64,000 bases of DNA from Psychrobacillus soli (GTDB lineage Bacteria > Bacillota > Bacilli > Bacillales_A > Planococcaceae). The stretch lies in the NCBI RefSeq assembly GCF_006861775.1, contig NZ_VDGG01000002.1, positions 28,567-92,566 on the forward strand, given 5' to 3'. The position numbers and the translations under genes are program-made. This document shows positions 45,545-57,056 of this stretch, one piece after another (the stretch's first letter is position 1; the number at the start of each line of letters is the position of its first letter). The notes beneath the pieces were generated by a model. The model did not search any database, was not told the origin of the DNA, and saw only the letters and a list, made by a program, of their open reading frames with translations.

Positions 45545-45573
45545 ATGATAGTAGCAATACTTTCAATTGTCAA
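45545..45573 (-). promoter_or_regulatory. Sigma-A promoter of the trp operon
   Basis: Minus strand TTGACA (45568-45573), 17 bases, TATCAT (45545-45550). Transcription would begin near 45538, giving a leader of about 380 bases. Confidence 0.85.
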
Positions 45574-45929
45574 ACTATTTTTTCTTTTAATAGAATAAAA
45601 AGAAAAGAGGTTAAATATATTGCAATAAAAATTTCCGTATAACAACAGTATTCATGAATTAACTATCCAATTAGTTACTTAAGAAGGAACACACTATCAA
45701 CCCTATAATTTAATTTCCCTGCAACCTAGTATAGAGTCTTGTACTTCTGTAGAGTTTAAAACCTTGATGTGAAGGAAACTAAAGTATGCCAATTAAGCAA
45801 ATGAAAAAAATCAGCAAAAAGAAACAAAATAAGTGAGGAGAATAATCCCTCACTTTAATTTTTATAACCAAAATAAAACCAATTATATTCATAAACAATT
45901 TAACATGGTAGGGATGTGATATTTAAGTC
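45574..45929. other. Intergenic stretch with a terminator-type hairpin
   Basis: No gene is recognised. AAGTGAGG (45831-45838) pairs with CCTCACTT (45848-45855), and TTATTTTG follows on the minus strand; it probably ends the acyl-CoA operon. Confidence 0.55.
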
Positions 45930-47510
45930 TTAGTTTACTTTTCTCACACTATCCTGCCAATACTTATCTTTTACATGTCGACGAAGAATTTTTCCGACCG
46001 TGCTCGTTGGTAATTCATCAACGAATACGAGTGATTTCGGAACTTTGTATTTGGGTAGATGATCAGTAACATGCGCGACTAACTCTTCGGCTGAGATGCT
46101 ATTGCCTTCTCTTAGAACAACTTCCGCATGTACTTTTTCACCCCAATCTGCATCTGGGACGCCGATTACGACGGAGTTACTGACAGCCGGGTGAGAATTT
46201 AGTGCGTTTTCAACTTCTACAGCGTATACATTAAAGCCACCAGTTATAATCATATCTTTTTTACGATCCACGATATAGAAGTAACCTTTGTCATCCACAT
46301 AACCAAGGTCTCCAGATTTCCAAAAACCGTTATGAAACTCAGATGCTGTTTCTTCAGGAGCATCTTTATAGCCCTTAATAACAGAGTTTGAACGAATCCA
46401 GATTTCACCTATCATACCTGTCGGAACTTCCACTCCATCCGGATTCGCTACAAACATTTCAACACCAAGAAGTGGACGTCCAGCCGACGTGAGGCGTTTA
46501 CGGTCCTCTTCTGTTTCAAATATGTGATCATTTTTCGCTAGTATCAGAACTGGTGGGAAAGCTTCTGTTGATCCATAGCCCTGTATGAAGATATTACCGA
46601 ATTGTTGCTGTAATAGTTCTAGTTTAGATGGACTCATTGGCGAAGCACCATATATGACACAGTCTAAACTACTTAAATCATATGTGTCATGTAATCCAAG
46701 TTCTTCTAAGCGGTAAAGCAAGGTGGGAACTGCGAAGGTAGTGTTAATATCATACTCTTCAACCGTTTTGCATAAAAGATTTAAATCTGGAAGATTAATC
46801 GTATAATTTGTACCACCTTTCAGATGAACAGCCGGTGCAAAAGCTCCTGTTGCGTGTGACATCGGCGTGACGTGTAGGAATTTTGTTTCTTCGTTATACA
46901 CATTTCCTTGAATGGAATGATTTTGAACAATGGTGCCGAAAATATTACGGTAGGTGTACATCGCACACTTCCCTCGTCCTGTCGTTCCACCTGTAAAGCG
47001 GTAAAGGATGATATGATCATCGATATCGTATTCTACGTTAAATCTTTCATTGCTTTGGTGTTCGATGATATCTCCAAAATATTCGACTTCTGAGTAAACT
47101 GTTTCCCCTTTGTCCATGGCAACAATTTTGATTCCACGTTTCGTCAATTCTTCGAGATAATTATCTTTCGTTAATAGTACTTCTTCCAGGAAAATCACTT
47201 TTGGTCGAACAAAATCAATTTGGTAAAGATGTTCTTTAATATTGTCGCGATAATTGAGCCATAGACCTGCAACTTCTGTTTTATAAGGGCCGAAGTTAAA
47301 GAAACTCATATTATCGTTTTCTAAAAGGGTTGCATACGTATCACCTTCTCCCATTCCAAAGTGATCGGTAAGGAGATGACCAATTTTATTTGTTAGAAGG
47401 TCAAGTTCTTTATACGTAAATTTTCTGTTGCGTTCGATATTGTACAAAGCCACTTTGTTCGCAAATTTTAACATGTTATCTCGGTACATCCGTGCAAAGT
47501 TAATTTTCAT
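45930..47510 (-). CDS. AMP-forming acyl-CoA synthetase (class I adenylate-forming)
   Basis: A 526-residue ANL-family ligase that activates a carboxylic acid to its CoA thioester. Core motifs: YRFTGGTTGRGKCAMYTY (P-loop, about 165-182), YGSTEAFPPV, SGDLGYVDDKGYFYI, DRKKDMIITGGFNVYAVEVE and the C-terminal lysine in PTSTVGKILRRHV. The acid is unknown. ATG 47510 follows AAGGGGATGGG. It is the last gene of the eight-gene operon, 27 bases after the crotonase. Confidence 0.9.
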   Translation of the reverse strand: MKINFARMYRDNMLKFANKVALYNIERNRKFTYKELDLLTNKIGHLLTDHFGMGEGDTYATLLENDNMSFFNFGPYKTEVAGLWLNYRDNIKEHLYQIDFVRPKVIFLEEVLLTKDNYLEELTKRGIKIVAMDKGETVYSEVEYFGDIIEHQSNERFNVEYDIDDHIILYRFTGGTTGRGKCAMYTYRNIFGTIVQNHSIQGNVYNEETKFLHVTPMSHATGAFAPAVHLKGGTNYTINLPDLNLLCKTVEEYDINTTFAVPTLLYRLEELGLHDTYDLSSLDCVIYGASPMSPSKLELLQQQFGNIFIQGYGSTEAFPPVLILAKNDHIFETEEDRKRLTSAGRPLLGVEMFVANPDGVEVPTGMIGEIWIRSNSVIKGYKDAPEETASEFHNGFWKSGDLGYVDDKGYFYIVDRKKDMIITGGFNVYAVEVENALNSHPAVSNSVVIGVPDADWGEKVHAEVVLREGNSISAEELVAHVTDHLPKYKVPKSLVFVDELPTSTVGKILRRHVKDKYWQDSVRKVN

Positions 47511-47537
47511 TTTTCCCATCCCCTTGGTTTCTAGAAA

Positions 47538-48329
47538 TTATTTGCCCGTAAAATTCGGTTTACGCTTCTCACTAAATGCCCTTAATCCTTCGATGCAATC
47601 TTCGGTTTGGATGTGTGCTTTTAACTTTTCCATTTCACCCTTTAATGCTTCATCAAATGTTTTTTTATAACCATCCTCCATCATTTCTTTCATCGTTGAT
47701 AGGGCAACTGGACTTTTTTCGGCTAACTTTTCTGCAAGTTGCATGACGGTGCTCTCTAGATCTTCATCCACCACGACTTCATGGACTAGTCCATATTCTT
47801 TCATCTTTTGAGCAGGGAGAAATTCTCCACTGAACAACAAATATTTCGCTCGATTTTCCCCAATCTTTCGTGCTAATTTAATAGAACTTCCGCCCCCTGG
47901 CACAACACCAAAATTGGAATGGGCATCTCCAATTTTCGTGGATTCAGCAGCAATAAGAATATCAGCAGTTAAAGCGAGTTCTAACCCTCCCGCCAATGTA
48001 ATCCCATTTAGAGCACCAATAACTGGTTTTGGGAAACTATATAGAAGTTGGAAGCATTCTTCCGCTACTGTAAAAAAGCCCTGTGCATTCTCAGTATTTC
48101 TTCGATTTCTTTCGGCTAATATTTCTTTTAAATTAGCACCTGCACAAAACGCTTTTCCTATCCCGGTTAAAACAACTACCCGAGTGTCCTTATCTTCTTT
48201 CAAAAGTTGAAAGATGTATATTAATTCAGTAAGAAGTGCTTTGGAAAGGGCATTCATTTCTGCTTCATTATTCAAATAAACCCAAGCCACCTGATTTTTC
48301 TTTTCGTAATAAACGATGTCTTTTTCCAA
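47538..48329 (-). CDS. Enoyl-CoA hydratase/isomerase (crotonase) family
   Basis: A 263-residue crotonase-fold protein. The oxyanion-hole segment AFCAGANLKEI (about 61-71) and NGITLAGGLELALTADILIA are standard. In the segment IGDAHSNFGVVPGGGS the usual catalytic Glu (as in FGQPEINLGVIPGAGG) is replaced by His, so hydratase activity may be altered or the reaction different. The start is TTG at 48329, 6 bases after GGAGGG. Confidence 0.87.
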   Translation of the reverse strand: MEKDIVYYEKKNQVAWVYLNNEAEMNALSKALLTELIYIFQLLKEDKDTRVVVLTGIGKAFCAGANLKEILAERNRRNTENAQGFFTVAEECFQLLYSFPKPVIGALNGITLAGGLELALTADILIAAESTKIGDAHSNFGVVPGGGSSIKLARKIGENRAKYLLFSGEFLPAQKMKEYGLVHEVVVDEDLESTVMQLAEKLAEKSPVALSTMKEMMEDGYKKTFDEALKGEMEKLKAHIQTEDCIEGLRAFSEKRKPNFTGK

Positions 48330-48354
48330 CTGTTTCCCTCCATTTTCTTTCTTA

Positions 48355-49521
48355 TCAGCTGAAAATCTTCTTGCTAATGATTTCTTTCATGATTTCAGAG
48401 GTTCCCCCATAAATACGTTGTACTCTCGCATCGGTGAATGCTCTGGCAATCGGATATTCTTTCATATATCCGTAGCCGCCGAATAGTTGCAGACACTTAT
48501 CCACCACTTCTCCTTGTGCTTCAGTGGCAGAAAGCTTTGCCATACTTGCCGTAACCGTATCCAATGTCCCCTCGACCATACGCTTTATGCAATCATTGAT
48601 AAATGAGCGATTGACCGCTACTTTCGTTTGTAAATCCGCTAGCACGAATCTTGTATTCTGATATTCAGCAAGAGTTTTTCCAAATACTTCCCTTTCTTTG
48701 ACATACTGAATGGTTTGATCCAGAACACCTTCCATAGAGGCAACTGCCCCCACAGCAATCGTCAGTCGTTCCCGAGGGAGTTCACTCATTAATATTTTGA
48801 AGCCTTCATTTAATCCACCGAGGATCTTATCTTCTCCAACCCAAACATCTTCCAAATACATTTCAGAAGTATCACATGCTTGAAGACCTATTTTGTCTAG
48901 GTTTTTTCCTCTCGTAAATCCTTCCGAAGGGATATCTACAAAGAAAAGGCTTATCCCTCTTGATGGTTTAACAGTCTGATCTGTTTTAGCTACGACAATG
49001 ACAAAATCACATTCTTGACCATTCGAAATAAAGGTCTTTTGGCCATTCAGTTTATATGCTTTTTTCGCTTTGTCATAGACCGCAGTTGTTTGGATTCCCT
49101 GTAGATCGCTTCCCGCTCCTGGTTCTGTCATCGCAACTGCTGCAACTAGCTCCCCTGTCGCCATCCCTTTTAAATAGTAGGATTTTTGAGCCTCTGTCCC
49201 GAAATGATAGATATATTGGGATGTAATCGTGTCATGAACAGATAGATTGGTAGTCACAGCACTATATCCGAGTTTGGCAAACTCTTCAATCATGGCAATA
49301 GAATAGGTGAATGGAGCACCGAGTCCCCCATAGGGTTCAGATATTTCTGTCAAGAGAAATCCTTGTTCACCTAATTTTTTCCAAAAAACGCGAGGGATAC
49401 TTTTCTCGCGTTCCCAATCATCGTAATATTCAGATATTCGCTTGCGTGCAAATTCCCTAATACTCTTTCGTAGCAATTCGATTTCTTGTTCTTCCACTTG
49501 ATTACCTTTTATTGTGTCCAT
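48355..49521 (-). CDS. Acyl-CoA dehydrogenase
   Basis: A 388-residue FAD enzyme introducing the alpha-beta double bond in an acyl-CoA. VAMTEPGAGSDLQGI (about 122-136) and the C-terminal QRIYGGTSEIMKEI are family signatures; LFGGYGYMKEYPIAR is the flavin/catalytic region. ATG 49521 follows AAAGGAGAAAAGAG; the upstream ATG lies in the SDR gene. Electron acceptor would be ETF, not encoded here. Confidence 0.92.
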   Translation of the reverse strand: MDTIKGNQVEEQEIELLRKSIREFARKRISEYYDDWEREKSIPRVFWKKLGEQGFLLTEISEPYGGLGAPFTYSIAMIEEFAKLGYSAVTTNLSVHDTITSQYIYHFGTEAQKSYYLKGMATGELVAAVAMTEPGAGSDLQGIQTTAVYDKAKKAYKLNGQKTFISNGQECDFVIVVAKTDQTVKPSRGISLFFVDIPSEGFTRGKNLDKIGLQACDTSEMYLEDVWVGEDKILGGLNEGFKILMSELPRERLTIAVGAVASMEGVLDQTIQYVKEREVFGKTLAEYQNTRFVLADLQTKVAVNRSFINDCIKRMVEGTLDTVTASMAKLSATEAQGEVVDKCLQLFGGYGYMKEYPIARAFTDARVQRIYGGTSEIMKEIISKKIFS

Positions 49522-49537
49522 CTCTTTTCTCCTTTCG

Positions 49538-50308
49538 TCATCTAGGCGGTAACCTTGTTGCCCCATCCAGTCGAATGACTTCTCCGTTTAGATACGTATT
49601 TTCGATCATGTGTACCACTAATGAAGCAAATTCAGAAGCTTCCCCAAGACGTTTCGGATATTCCATTTGGGCTTTGATTCCTTCTAAAATATCCTCTGTA
49701 ATTCCACCAGCCATTGGTGTTTTAAATAGTCCGGGTGCTATGGCATTGATGCGGATGCCATAGTTTGATAGATCACGAGCTATAGGTAGCGTCATTCCAG
49801 CTATACCCGCCTTACTCGCTGAATATGCCGCCTGACCCATTTGACCGTCATAAGCTGCACCAGAAGACGTGTTAACGATTACGCCTCTTTCTTGAGAATC
49901 CTCCCTTTCGTTTTTCACCATTTGTTCAACAGCTCGGCTCAATACATTGAATGTACCGACCAGATTAACATCTATCACTTTTTTGTAATATTCAAGAGGG
50001 AAGACTCCTTTACTGCCATAAGTCTTGACCCCTATGGCAATGCCGGCACAATTCACACAAATGTCAATTGATCCAAACCTTTGATAGGCTAGGTTTACCG
50101 CATATTTCACGGATTCTTCATTTGTTACATCTGTCTCTATGGTTTCTAAATTGTCTTTACCTAGGCGCTCTTGGATATCATGAAAATTTTTGATATCACG
50201 ATCTAGGACGGCAACGTTAGCTCCTTTTTGGATGAGTTGTTCAACTGTTGCTAAACCTAAACCTGAAGCACCACCTGTTACAATCGCTGTTTTTCCTTGA
50301 ATATTCAT
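49538..50308 (-). CDS. Short-chain dehydrogenase, 3-hydroxyacyl-CoA dehydrogenase type II-like
   Basis: A 256-residue Rossmann protein. TGGASGLGLATVEQL binds NAD, NCAGIAIGVKTYG follows, the catalytic Ser is in NTSSGAAYDGQMGQ and the YxxxK is YSASKAG. This combination, with GLFKTPMAGGI, resembles HSD10-type enzymes that oxidise 3-hydroxyacyl-CoAs, including branched ones. It fits the beta-oxidation role of the operon. Confidence 0.88.
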   Translation of the reverse strand: MNIQGKTAIVTGGASGLGLATVEQLIQKGANVAVLDRDIKNFHDIQERLGKDNLETIETDVTNEESVKYAVNLAYQRFGSIDICVNCAGIAIGVKTYGSKGVFPLEYYKKVIDVNLVGTFNVLSRAVEQMVKNEREDSQERGVIVNTSSGAAYDGQMGQAAYSASKAGIAGMTLPIARDLSNYGIRINAIAPGLFKTPMAGGITEDILEGIKAQMEYPKRLGEASEFASLVVHMIENTYLNGEVIRLDGATRLPPR

Positions 50309-50322
50309 GATATTCCTCCTCG

Positions 50323-52728
<2,406 letters not shown>

Positions 52729-52763
52729 GCCTACTCCTCCCTTCATTTTGTAAGCCCTTTCAT

Positions 52764-53192
52764 CTACGCTCGAATAATACCCTTTACAGTAAAATGCATG
52801 ACTTCAGCTCCTTCTTGGTTATATACGATATTTTCTAACGTTATTAAGCCTCTCTTGCCGTCAGATAACTTGCGCATCTTAACCACTTGTATTGTGGCGA
52901 CCAATTGATCACCCGGTCTAACAGGAGCCGACCAGTTTAACTGTTCGATTCCCGCACCTCCGATAGCGTCTTCCCCAAAGACATCTAACTCCACCCACTT
53001 AGACCAAATACCAGATAATGAATGAAGTCCTGATGCAATTATTCCGCCGTAAATACTTTTTTTTGCCGCCTCTTCATCGATATGAAAATATTGTGGATCA
53101 TACTTCTTCGCAAAATCTACAATTTCTTTTTTTGCAAATGTATAAGGCTCGGTTTGAAACTTGTCTCCTATTTTAAGTTCATTCATCTTCAT
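52764..53192 (-). CDS. MaoC-type (R)-hydratase-like protein
   Basis: A 142-residue hot-dog-fold protein. DPQYFHIDEEAAKKSIYGGIIASGLHSLS is the hydratase-2 motif, with Asp and His (about 40-45) as the catalytic pair. It hydrates enoyl-CoA to the (R)-3-hydroxyacyl-CoA. The ATG at 53192 follows AGGTG, 9 bases after the TetR stop. Confidence 0.87.
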   Translation of the reverse strand: MKMNELKIGDKFQTEPYTFAKKEIVDFAKKYDPQYFHIDEEAAKKSIYGGIIASGLHSLSGIWSKWVELDVFGEDAIGGAGIEQLNWSAPVRPGDQLVATIQVVKMRKLSDGKRGLITLENIVYNQEGAEVMHFTVKGIIRA

Positions 53193-53201
53193 AACTTTCA
53201 C

Positions 53202-53813
53202 CTAGCTTTCAACTTGATCGTTTGGAGTTTTCAACACCATACGCATGAGATAAAATGCGATCATTTTGGAAAGCTCGTGTTTACTTTTCTTTCCACCTTC
53301 AGAATACCAATGCATAAGCCAGTTCATGGCACCAAGAATGAGGTTTCGAACGATTTTAATGTCTGCTTGTATGAAAACCCCTTGCGTTATTCCTTCTTGA
53401 ATCAACTCGTCAAAATGTTTTTCATAGCCGTTTTGCAACCTTAAGATATGCTCGTATTGCTCATTCGATAATATACTTTCCGAACTCAGCATACTCTCAA
53501 ACCCAGTCCGTTCATGAATTACATATTCAATATGTTGGCTAATAGCTTGACTAACTTTTTCTTCAGCAGGCAAATCACTTTCCTCAATTTCAGCGATATT
53601 GTTAAGACTATTTTCGAGAAGATATACTTGGCTTTGATAAAGTAAATCTTGTTTATCTTTGAAGTAGTAATAGACGGCACCTTTCGTCATCAATAGCCTC
53701 TGTGCCACATCTTCTAATGTCGCACCTTGATAAGTCTTTTCAGCAAATACACTAATTGCAGCTTTCATAATTGCTTCTTTTTTTTGCATAGCTTTTTTTT
53801 CTCGCAAGTTCAT
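53202..53813 (-). CDS. TetR family transcriptional regulator
   Basis: A 203-residue TetR protein. The helix-turn-helix is ATLEDVAQRLLMTKGAVYYYFKDKQDLLY (about 30-58), followed by a helical ligand-binding domain. As first gene of the operon it probably represses it and responds to an acyl-CoA. ATG 53813 follows GAAGGAAGTGGAACAA; a longer frame runs upstream without a site. FadR/KstR-like roles are the nearest analogy. Confidence 0.88.
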   Translation of the reverse strand: MNLREKKAMQKKEAIMKAAISVFAEKTYQGATLEDVAQRLLMTKGAVYYYFKDKQDLLYQSQVYLLENSLNNIAEIEESDLPAEEKVSQAISQHIEYVIHERTGFESMLSSESILSNEQYEHILRLQNGYEKHFDELIQEGITQGVFIQADIKIVRNLILGAMNWLMHWYSEGGKKSKHELSKMIAFYLMRMVLKTPNDQVES

Positions 53814-53912
53814 TTGTTCCACTTCCTTCAGTTCATTAACACTTTTTATTCTAAAGGGTATTTTTTTAAATATCAAGTATCTTTTTGAATAATCAGAATT
53901 TATTTTTGAAAT

Positions 53913-53938
53913 AAAAAACACTAATCTAATGATTAGTG
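53913..53938 (-). promoter_or_regulatory. Palindrome with T-run upstream of the TetR gene
   Basis: CACTAATC (53919-53926) pairs with GATTAGTG (53931-53938). On the minus strand it is followed by TTTTTT, so it could be a terminator, but no gene lies upstream; a TetR operator is the other reading. Confidence 0.5.
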
Positions 53939-54516
53939 GCTTTATCGTTCAACTTGTATGAAATTTAGCATTTTACTATTTTGATACACAGCCTGTTTAA
54001 TTTCTTAATTTTGTCGCCGTTTCTCTCTATCAATACTTAATTAGATTAAAATGTAATCTCTTCTAATTATAGTACATATAGCAACCGAATTCTGATACAT
54101 ACATCTCGGTTTAACATGGAGGAGTGAGCATGATACCGTCGTTATAATATGGAACCTTTTGTCAAGCATTTCTCTGGGGAATCATGCTAGATACTTAAAA
54201 GCAGCTTTATGGAAACCGGCAAAAATCTGGTTGCGCAAAATTACAGAAAAGACTGTACCGTAAAGTTATCTAGTCTCTGTCGTCCCTGCCTTAGGATATA
54301 GTAAAAAAATGGATGTTTACTACCTATACTTCATGCATTTAATTATAGTAAAAAAAACACTTGGATTTGTATTTTCTTACCTCATATTTATCGGGTTTTT
54401 GTTTGTTGGAAATAAAGCAATGCAGTTAATGAAAAGACTAGACATTAAGTGGTCAAAGTCTGGCCAAACCGTGGAAGCCGAGTGAAAATTGCAATAACAT
54501 CTCATTTTCCCTTAAA
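53939..54516. other. Gene-debris region upstream of the quorum-sensing cassette
   Basis: Holds a good ribosome site and ATG (GGAGGAGTGAGCATG, about 54119-54136) followed by only five codons (MIPSL, stop), then broken frames, then the 58-residue membrane-type ORF at 54309-54485. It looks like the remains of one or more plus-strand genes. Confidence 0.45.
54309..54485 (+). pseudogene. 58-residue membrane-type ORF, probable C-terminal remnant of a transporter
   Basis: ATG 54309 to TGA 54485. A hydrophobic segment (TLGFVFSYLIFIGFLFVG) is followed by a basic, amphipathic tail (KAMQLMKRLDIKWSKSG), as at the end of a polytopic membrane protein. There is no good ribosome site. The five-codon stub upstream may be the other end of the same gene. 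Confidence 0.4.
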
Positions 54517-54552
54517 AGCTACTCATCAGCCCATAAAAGCTAATGAGTAGCT
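54517..54552 (-). terminator. Terminator of the receptor/pro-peptide operon
   Basis: AGCTACTCATCAG pairs with CTAATGAGTAGCT (one mismatch); on the minus strand TTTTAAG follows. It lies 30 bases after the peptide gene. Confidence 0.7.
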
Positions 54553-54580
54553 GCATCACGTATTCTTATCAGCAAATGGT

Positions 54581-54715
54581 TTATAGAAAGGAACTGTTAT
54601 CGATGGATGTAGGTCTAGGTACTTCTTCTTCCGCAATATTACTTGTGTTGGTTGTAAAACTTAATGTCAAGATCAAAGCTAAAGATAGCCATATAAAGAC
54701 GTTTTTCTTTTTCAT
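54581..54715 (-). CDS. Secreted pro-peptide of the RRNPP quorum-sensing cassette (pheromone precursor)
   Basis: A 44-residue peptide: MKKK, a hydrophobic stretch (VFIWLSLALILTLSF), then a polar tail with an acidic EEE and the end PTSIDNSSFL. This is the layout of Phr/NprX/PapR precursors, exported by Sec and trimmed to a 5-10 residue C-terminal signal that is re-imported by Opp. GGAGG inside the end of the receptor gene lies 9 bases before ATG 54715, and the start is one base after the receptor stop (TGAAATG), as in nprR-nprX. The mature peptide cannot be fixed from sequence; the last residues are the likely part. Confidence 0.8.
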   Translation of the reverse strand: MKKKNVFIWLSLALILTLSFTTNTSNIAEEEVPRPTSIDNSSFL

Positions 54716-54716
54716 T

Positions 54717-56024
54717 TCACAAATCCTCCCACTTCGTAATAAAATTTTGTTTAAACAGAACTTGGATAGATTTTTGATAATATAAATTCGCTGCTTTAAA
54801 CTTACTTTGCTTAAAATAATAATCCGCCAATAAAATGGAATACTTTTGTACATGCCGATTGTCATGGACCATCTCGAAATGACTTATTCCTTTCTTTAGT
54901 ACTACTTCAAGCTCATCTGTCGAAGAATGGAAAGCTCTATATATTTCAAAATGACAATAAAAGGAATGGCATTCCGTATTATATTTATTCTTTATATCCT
55001 CTATTGCCTCCAAGCCTTTTTTACACCATTTAAGAACCTCTACATGATTAGTTTGCTTAGAATATTCCTTAATAATGGAAAGAATAGTGATCAAATATCC
55101 TTCCGCATTAAAGTTTTTTTCCTTGCTTTTTAAGCTGAGCTTGTAATACTCAATTGCCTTATCATGACTCTCCTGTATTGCATGCAAAGAACCTATATTT
55201 TGATAGATCATCCCTTCATAATCAACTACTTTATAATCTATCACCAGTTTTTTAGCTAGATTATAATTTTTTTCTGCTTCTTCGTATCTTCTCATTTTTT
55301 TATGTGCAGCCCCAATAACGATGTAACTATCAATCGCCCTTTCAAAAAGGAGATTATCTTTATAGTACTTTAACGATTTTGAAGCATAATTAATTGTGTT
55401 AAAAAATTCATTACATTTAAAGTAAATCAAGCTAAGTACATTGTAATAATCCGCCATTTCCCATTCTTCATTCGTAATATTATGCACAAATTTCAGGGAT
55501 TTCTCTAATCTACATAACGACTTGTAATAATCACCATTTAAATAAAAATAGAGACCTATATTTAGATTAGCTAAAAATCTTTGCTTTTCATCAAAACTCT
55601 CTTCCGTTTTTATGATCACCTCATACGCGGATTGTAAGATGTCTATCTTTTCATTCAGTATTAACCGTAATCGGAACATATATAGGTTATAAGTATGATA
55701 ATTTTTTAGTTGTAAAAAGTAGGTTTTTCGAGTAGAAAACTCATCTAAAGTTGCTCTTATCCATTTCTTATCCCTTTGAATGATTGCCAATTTATATAGT
55801 TCGGAAAAGGCATCTATGAATTTGTTTTCCTCTTCGTTTGATAATTTATCTATTTCTAAGTTTAGCCTTTTCAGTAAAAAAGTTATTACTTCCTCGCTTG
55901 GAACTGTAGAATTATTCTCGATTTTGCTGAGATAGGAAGTAGAACAGATCCCTTTCGCCAAGACTGACTGTTTGATTTTTTGGTTTAATCTCTCTTGTTT
56001 GATGATATAACCTATACTACTCAT
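54717..56024 (-). CDS. XRE-TPR peptide receptor, RRNPP family (NprR-like)
   Basis: A 435-residue protein. An N-terminal XRE helix-turn-helix (about 5-55; QSVLAKGICSTSYLSKIEN) is followed by about 9 TPR-like helical repeats, for example ANLNIGLYFYLNGDYYKSLC, DSYIVIGAAHKKMRRYEEA, MIYQNIGSLHAIQESHDKA and LADYYFKQSKFKAANLYYQKS. This is the RRNPP layout; the length is close to NprR (about 420) and longer than PlcR (about 285). Such proteins bind an imported peptide and then DNA. ATG 56024 follows GAGGTGGGGG. The pro-peptide gene follows at once; the operon is divergent from a sigma factor operon. Confidence 0.88.
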   Translation of the reverse strand: MSSIGYIIKQERLNQKIKQSVLAKGICSTSYLSKIENNSTVPSEEVITFLLKRLNLEIDKLSNEEENKFIDAFSELYKLAIIQRDKKWIRATLDEFSTRKTYFLQLKNYHTYNLYMFRLRLILNEKIDILQSAYEVIIKTEESFDEKQRFLANLNIGLYFYLNGDYYKSLCRLEKSLKFVHNITNEEWEMADYYNVLSLIYFKCNEFFNTINYASKSLKYYKDNLLFERAIDSYIVIGAAHKKMRRYEEAEKNYNLAKKLVIDYKVVDYEGMIYQNIGSLHAIQESHDKAIEYYKLSLKSKEKNFNAEGYLITILSIIKEYSKQTNHVEVLKWCKKGLEAIEDIKNKYNTECHSFYCHFEIYRAFHSSTDELEVVLKKGISHFEMVHDNRHVQKYSILLADYYFKQSKFKAANLYYQKSIQVLFKQNFITKWEDL

Positions 56025-56531
56025 TTTTCCCCCACCTCTATGAATGTAGTACATATAATAGTTCTTTAAAAACAGTAAAAATCCTTTATCAATCGCTCAA
56101 CATTTTACGACAATAACATTTGAGAGGGTTCGTGCGGTGATGAACAAGTGTGATATATAGATATGTCTTGTATCCAAAAAATATTATATATTATTAAAAT
56201 TTCCTCCTTTTATGAAACTCGAGGTATTTGCGTAAAAATAAAGATAAATATAAATAGATATTTCCCAACTTATTTTTGTTCTAAAAACGTTTAATTTTTA
56301 GTAATATTTAGGAAAGAACAATTACTTTTTACTAAATAATCATTTCTTACAATTATACCTTAAGTAATACAAAATTATGTAACATTTAATATCTTTTTAC
56401 AAAAGTGGTTGTAAAAATTGCAATGAAATCCCCTTTATAGGACAAGATATATGTTATATACCAGGAAATAGCACATTATTTCTCTCACGCCAGATCAGAA
56501 CGAAAATTCTAATTTGTGAAGGAGTGACAAA
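56025..56531. other. Divergent intergenic region between receptor and sigma operon
   Basis: About 500 bases, very AT-rich, no gene. Palindromic patches such as TATATATTATTAAAAT occur, but no certain promoter. GTGAAGGAGTG at 56515-56525 is the sigma gene's ribosome site. If the receptor controls the sigma operon its operator should be here. Confidence 0.5.
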
Positions 56532-57056
56532 ATGAGTTCCGAAAAACAGAAGATTATTCAAGAGTTTTTAAGATGCCCTTCCAACAAAACACTTTTGGAA
56601 GAGTTCAAATCTACTCATTCAGAAGAAATAAAACAAAAAATTGATGCTAAATTTAAACAGTATTATCAAAACTACCGAATATTATCCTACCTTATAAAAG
56701 TTTTACACTATGAAAGTAAACATTTTGATAAAAAGATGCGCACTTATAAGAATAGATACCAATTAATCCTCCCAAGTGATTTAGAAAACGTAAACTTTAC
56801 TCCAATTTACTTCGAGAAATCCTATTCCGATTCAGTTGAATTTTCTAACGACATTGCCGACCATATATCTAGCGAAAAACTATTTAATAGTTTTCAAACA
56901 CTTACAGATAGACAAAAGCAGATACTTTCGCTTGTATATGTAAGGCAGATGACAGATAAGGAGATTGCCCACTATTTAGGAATTACACAACAAGCTGTCT
57001 CAAAGACTAGGAAAAATGTAATAAAAAAAATTAGAAAGGAGAATACACATGATTGA
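56532..57056 (+). CDS. Sigma-70 family factor, SigO (YvrI)-like
   Basis: A 174-residue protein. The C-terminal 60 residues are a sigma region 4: LTDRQKQILSLVYVRQMTDKEIAHYLGITQQAVSKTRKNV, with the recognition helix near the end. The N-terminal part lacks a recognisable region 2. This matches SigO of B. subtilis, which needs the separate region-2 protein RsoA. Here an RsoA-like gene lies two genes on. The stop overlaps the start of the YvrJ gene by 8 bases. Strong AAGGAGTG ribosome site. Confidence 0.85.
   Translation: MSSEKQKIIQEFLRCPSNKTLLEEFKSTHSEEIKQKIDAKFKQYYQNYRILSYLIKVLHYESKHFDKKMRTYKNRYQLILPSDLENVNFTPIYFEKSYSDSVEFSNDIADHISSEKLFNSFQTLTDRQKQILSLVYVRQMTDKEIAHYLGITQQAVSKTRKNVIKKIRKENTHD

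Noticed and set aside
45439..45645. Open frame of 68 codons on the minus strand in the trp leader
   Set aside because: It spans the promoter, 5' stem-loop and NAG triplets; its start would be upstream of the transcription start and there is no ribosome site.
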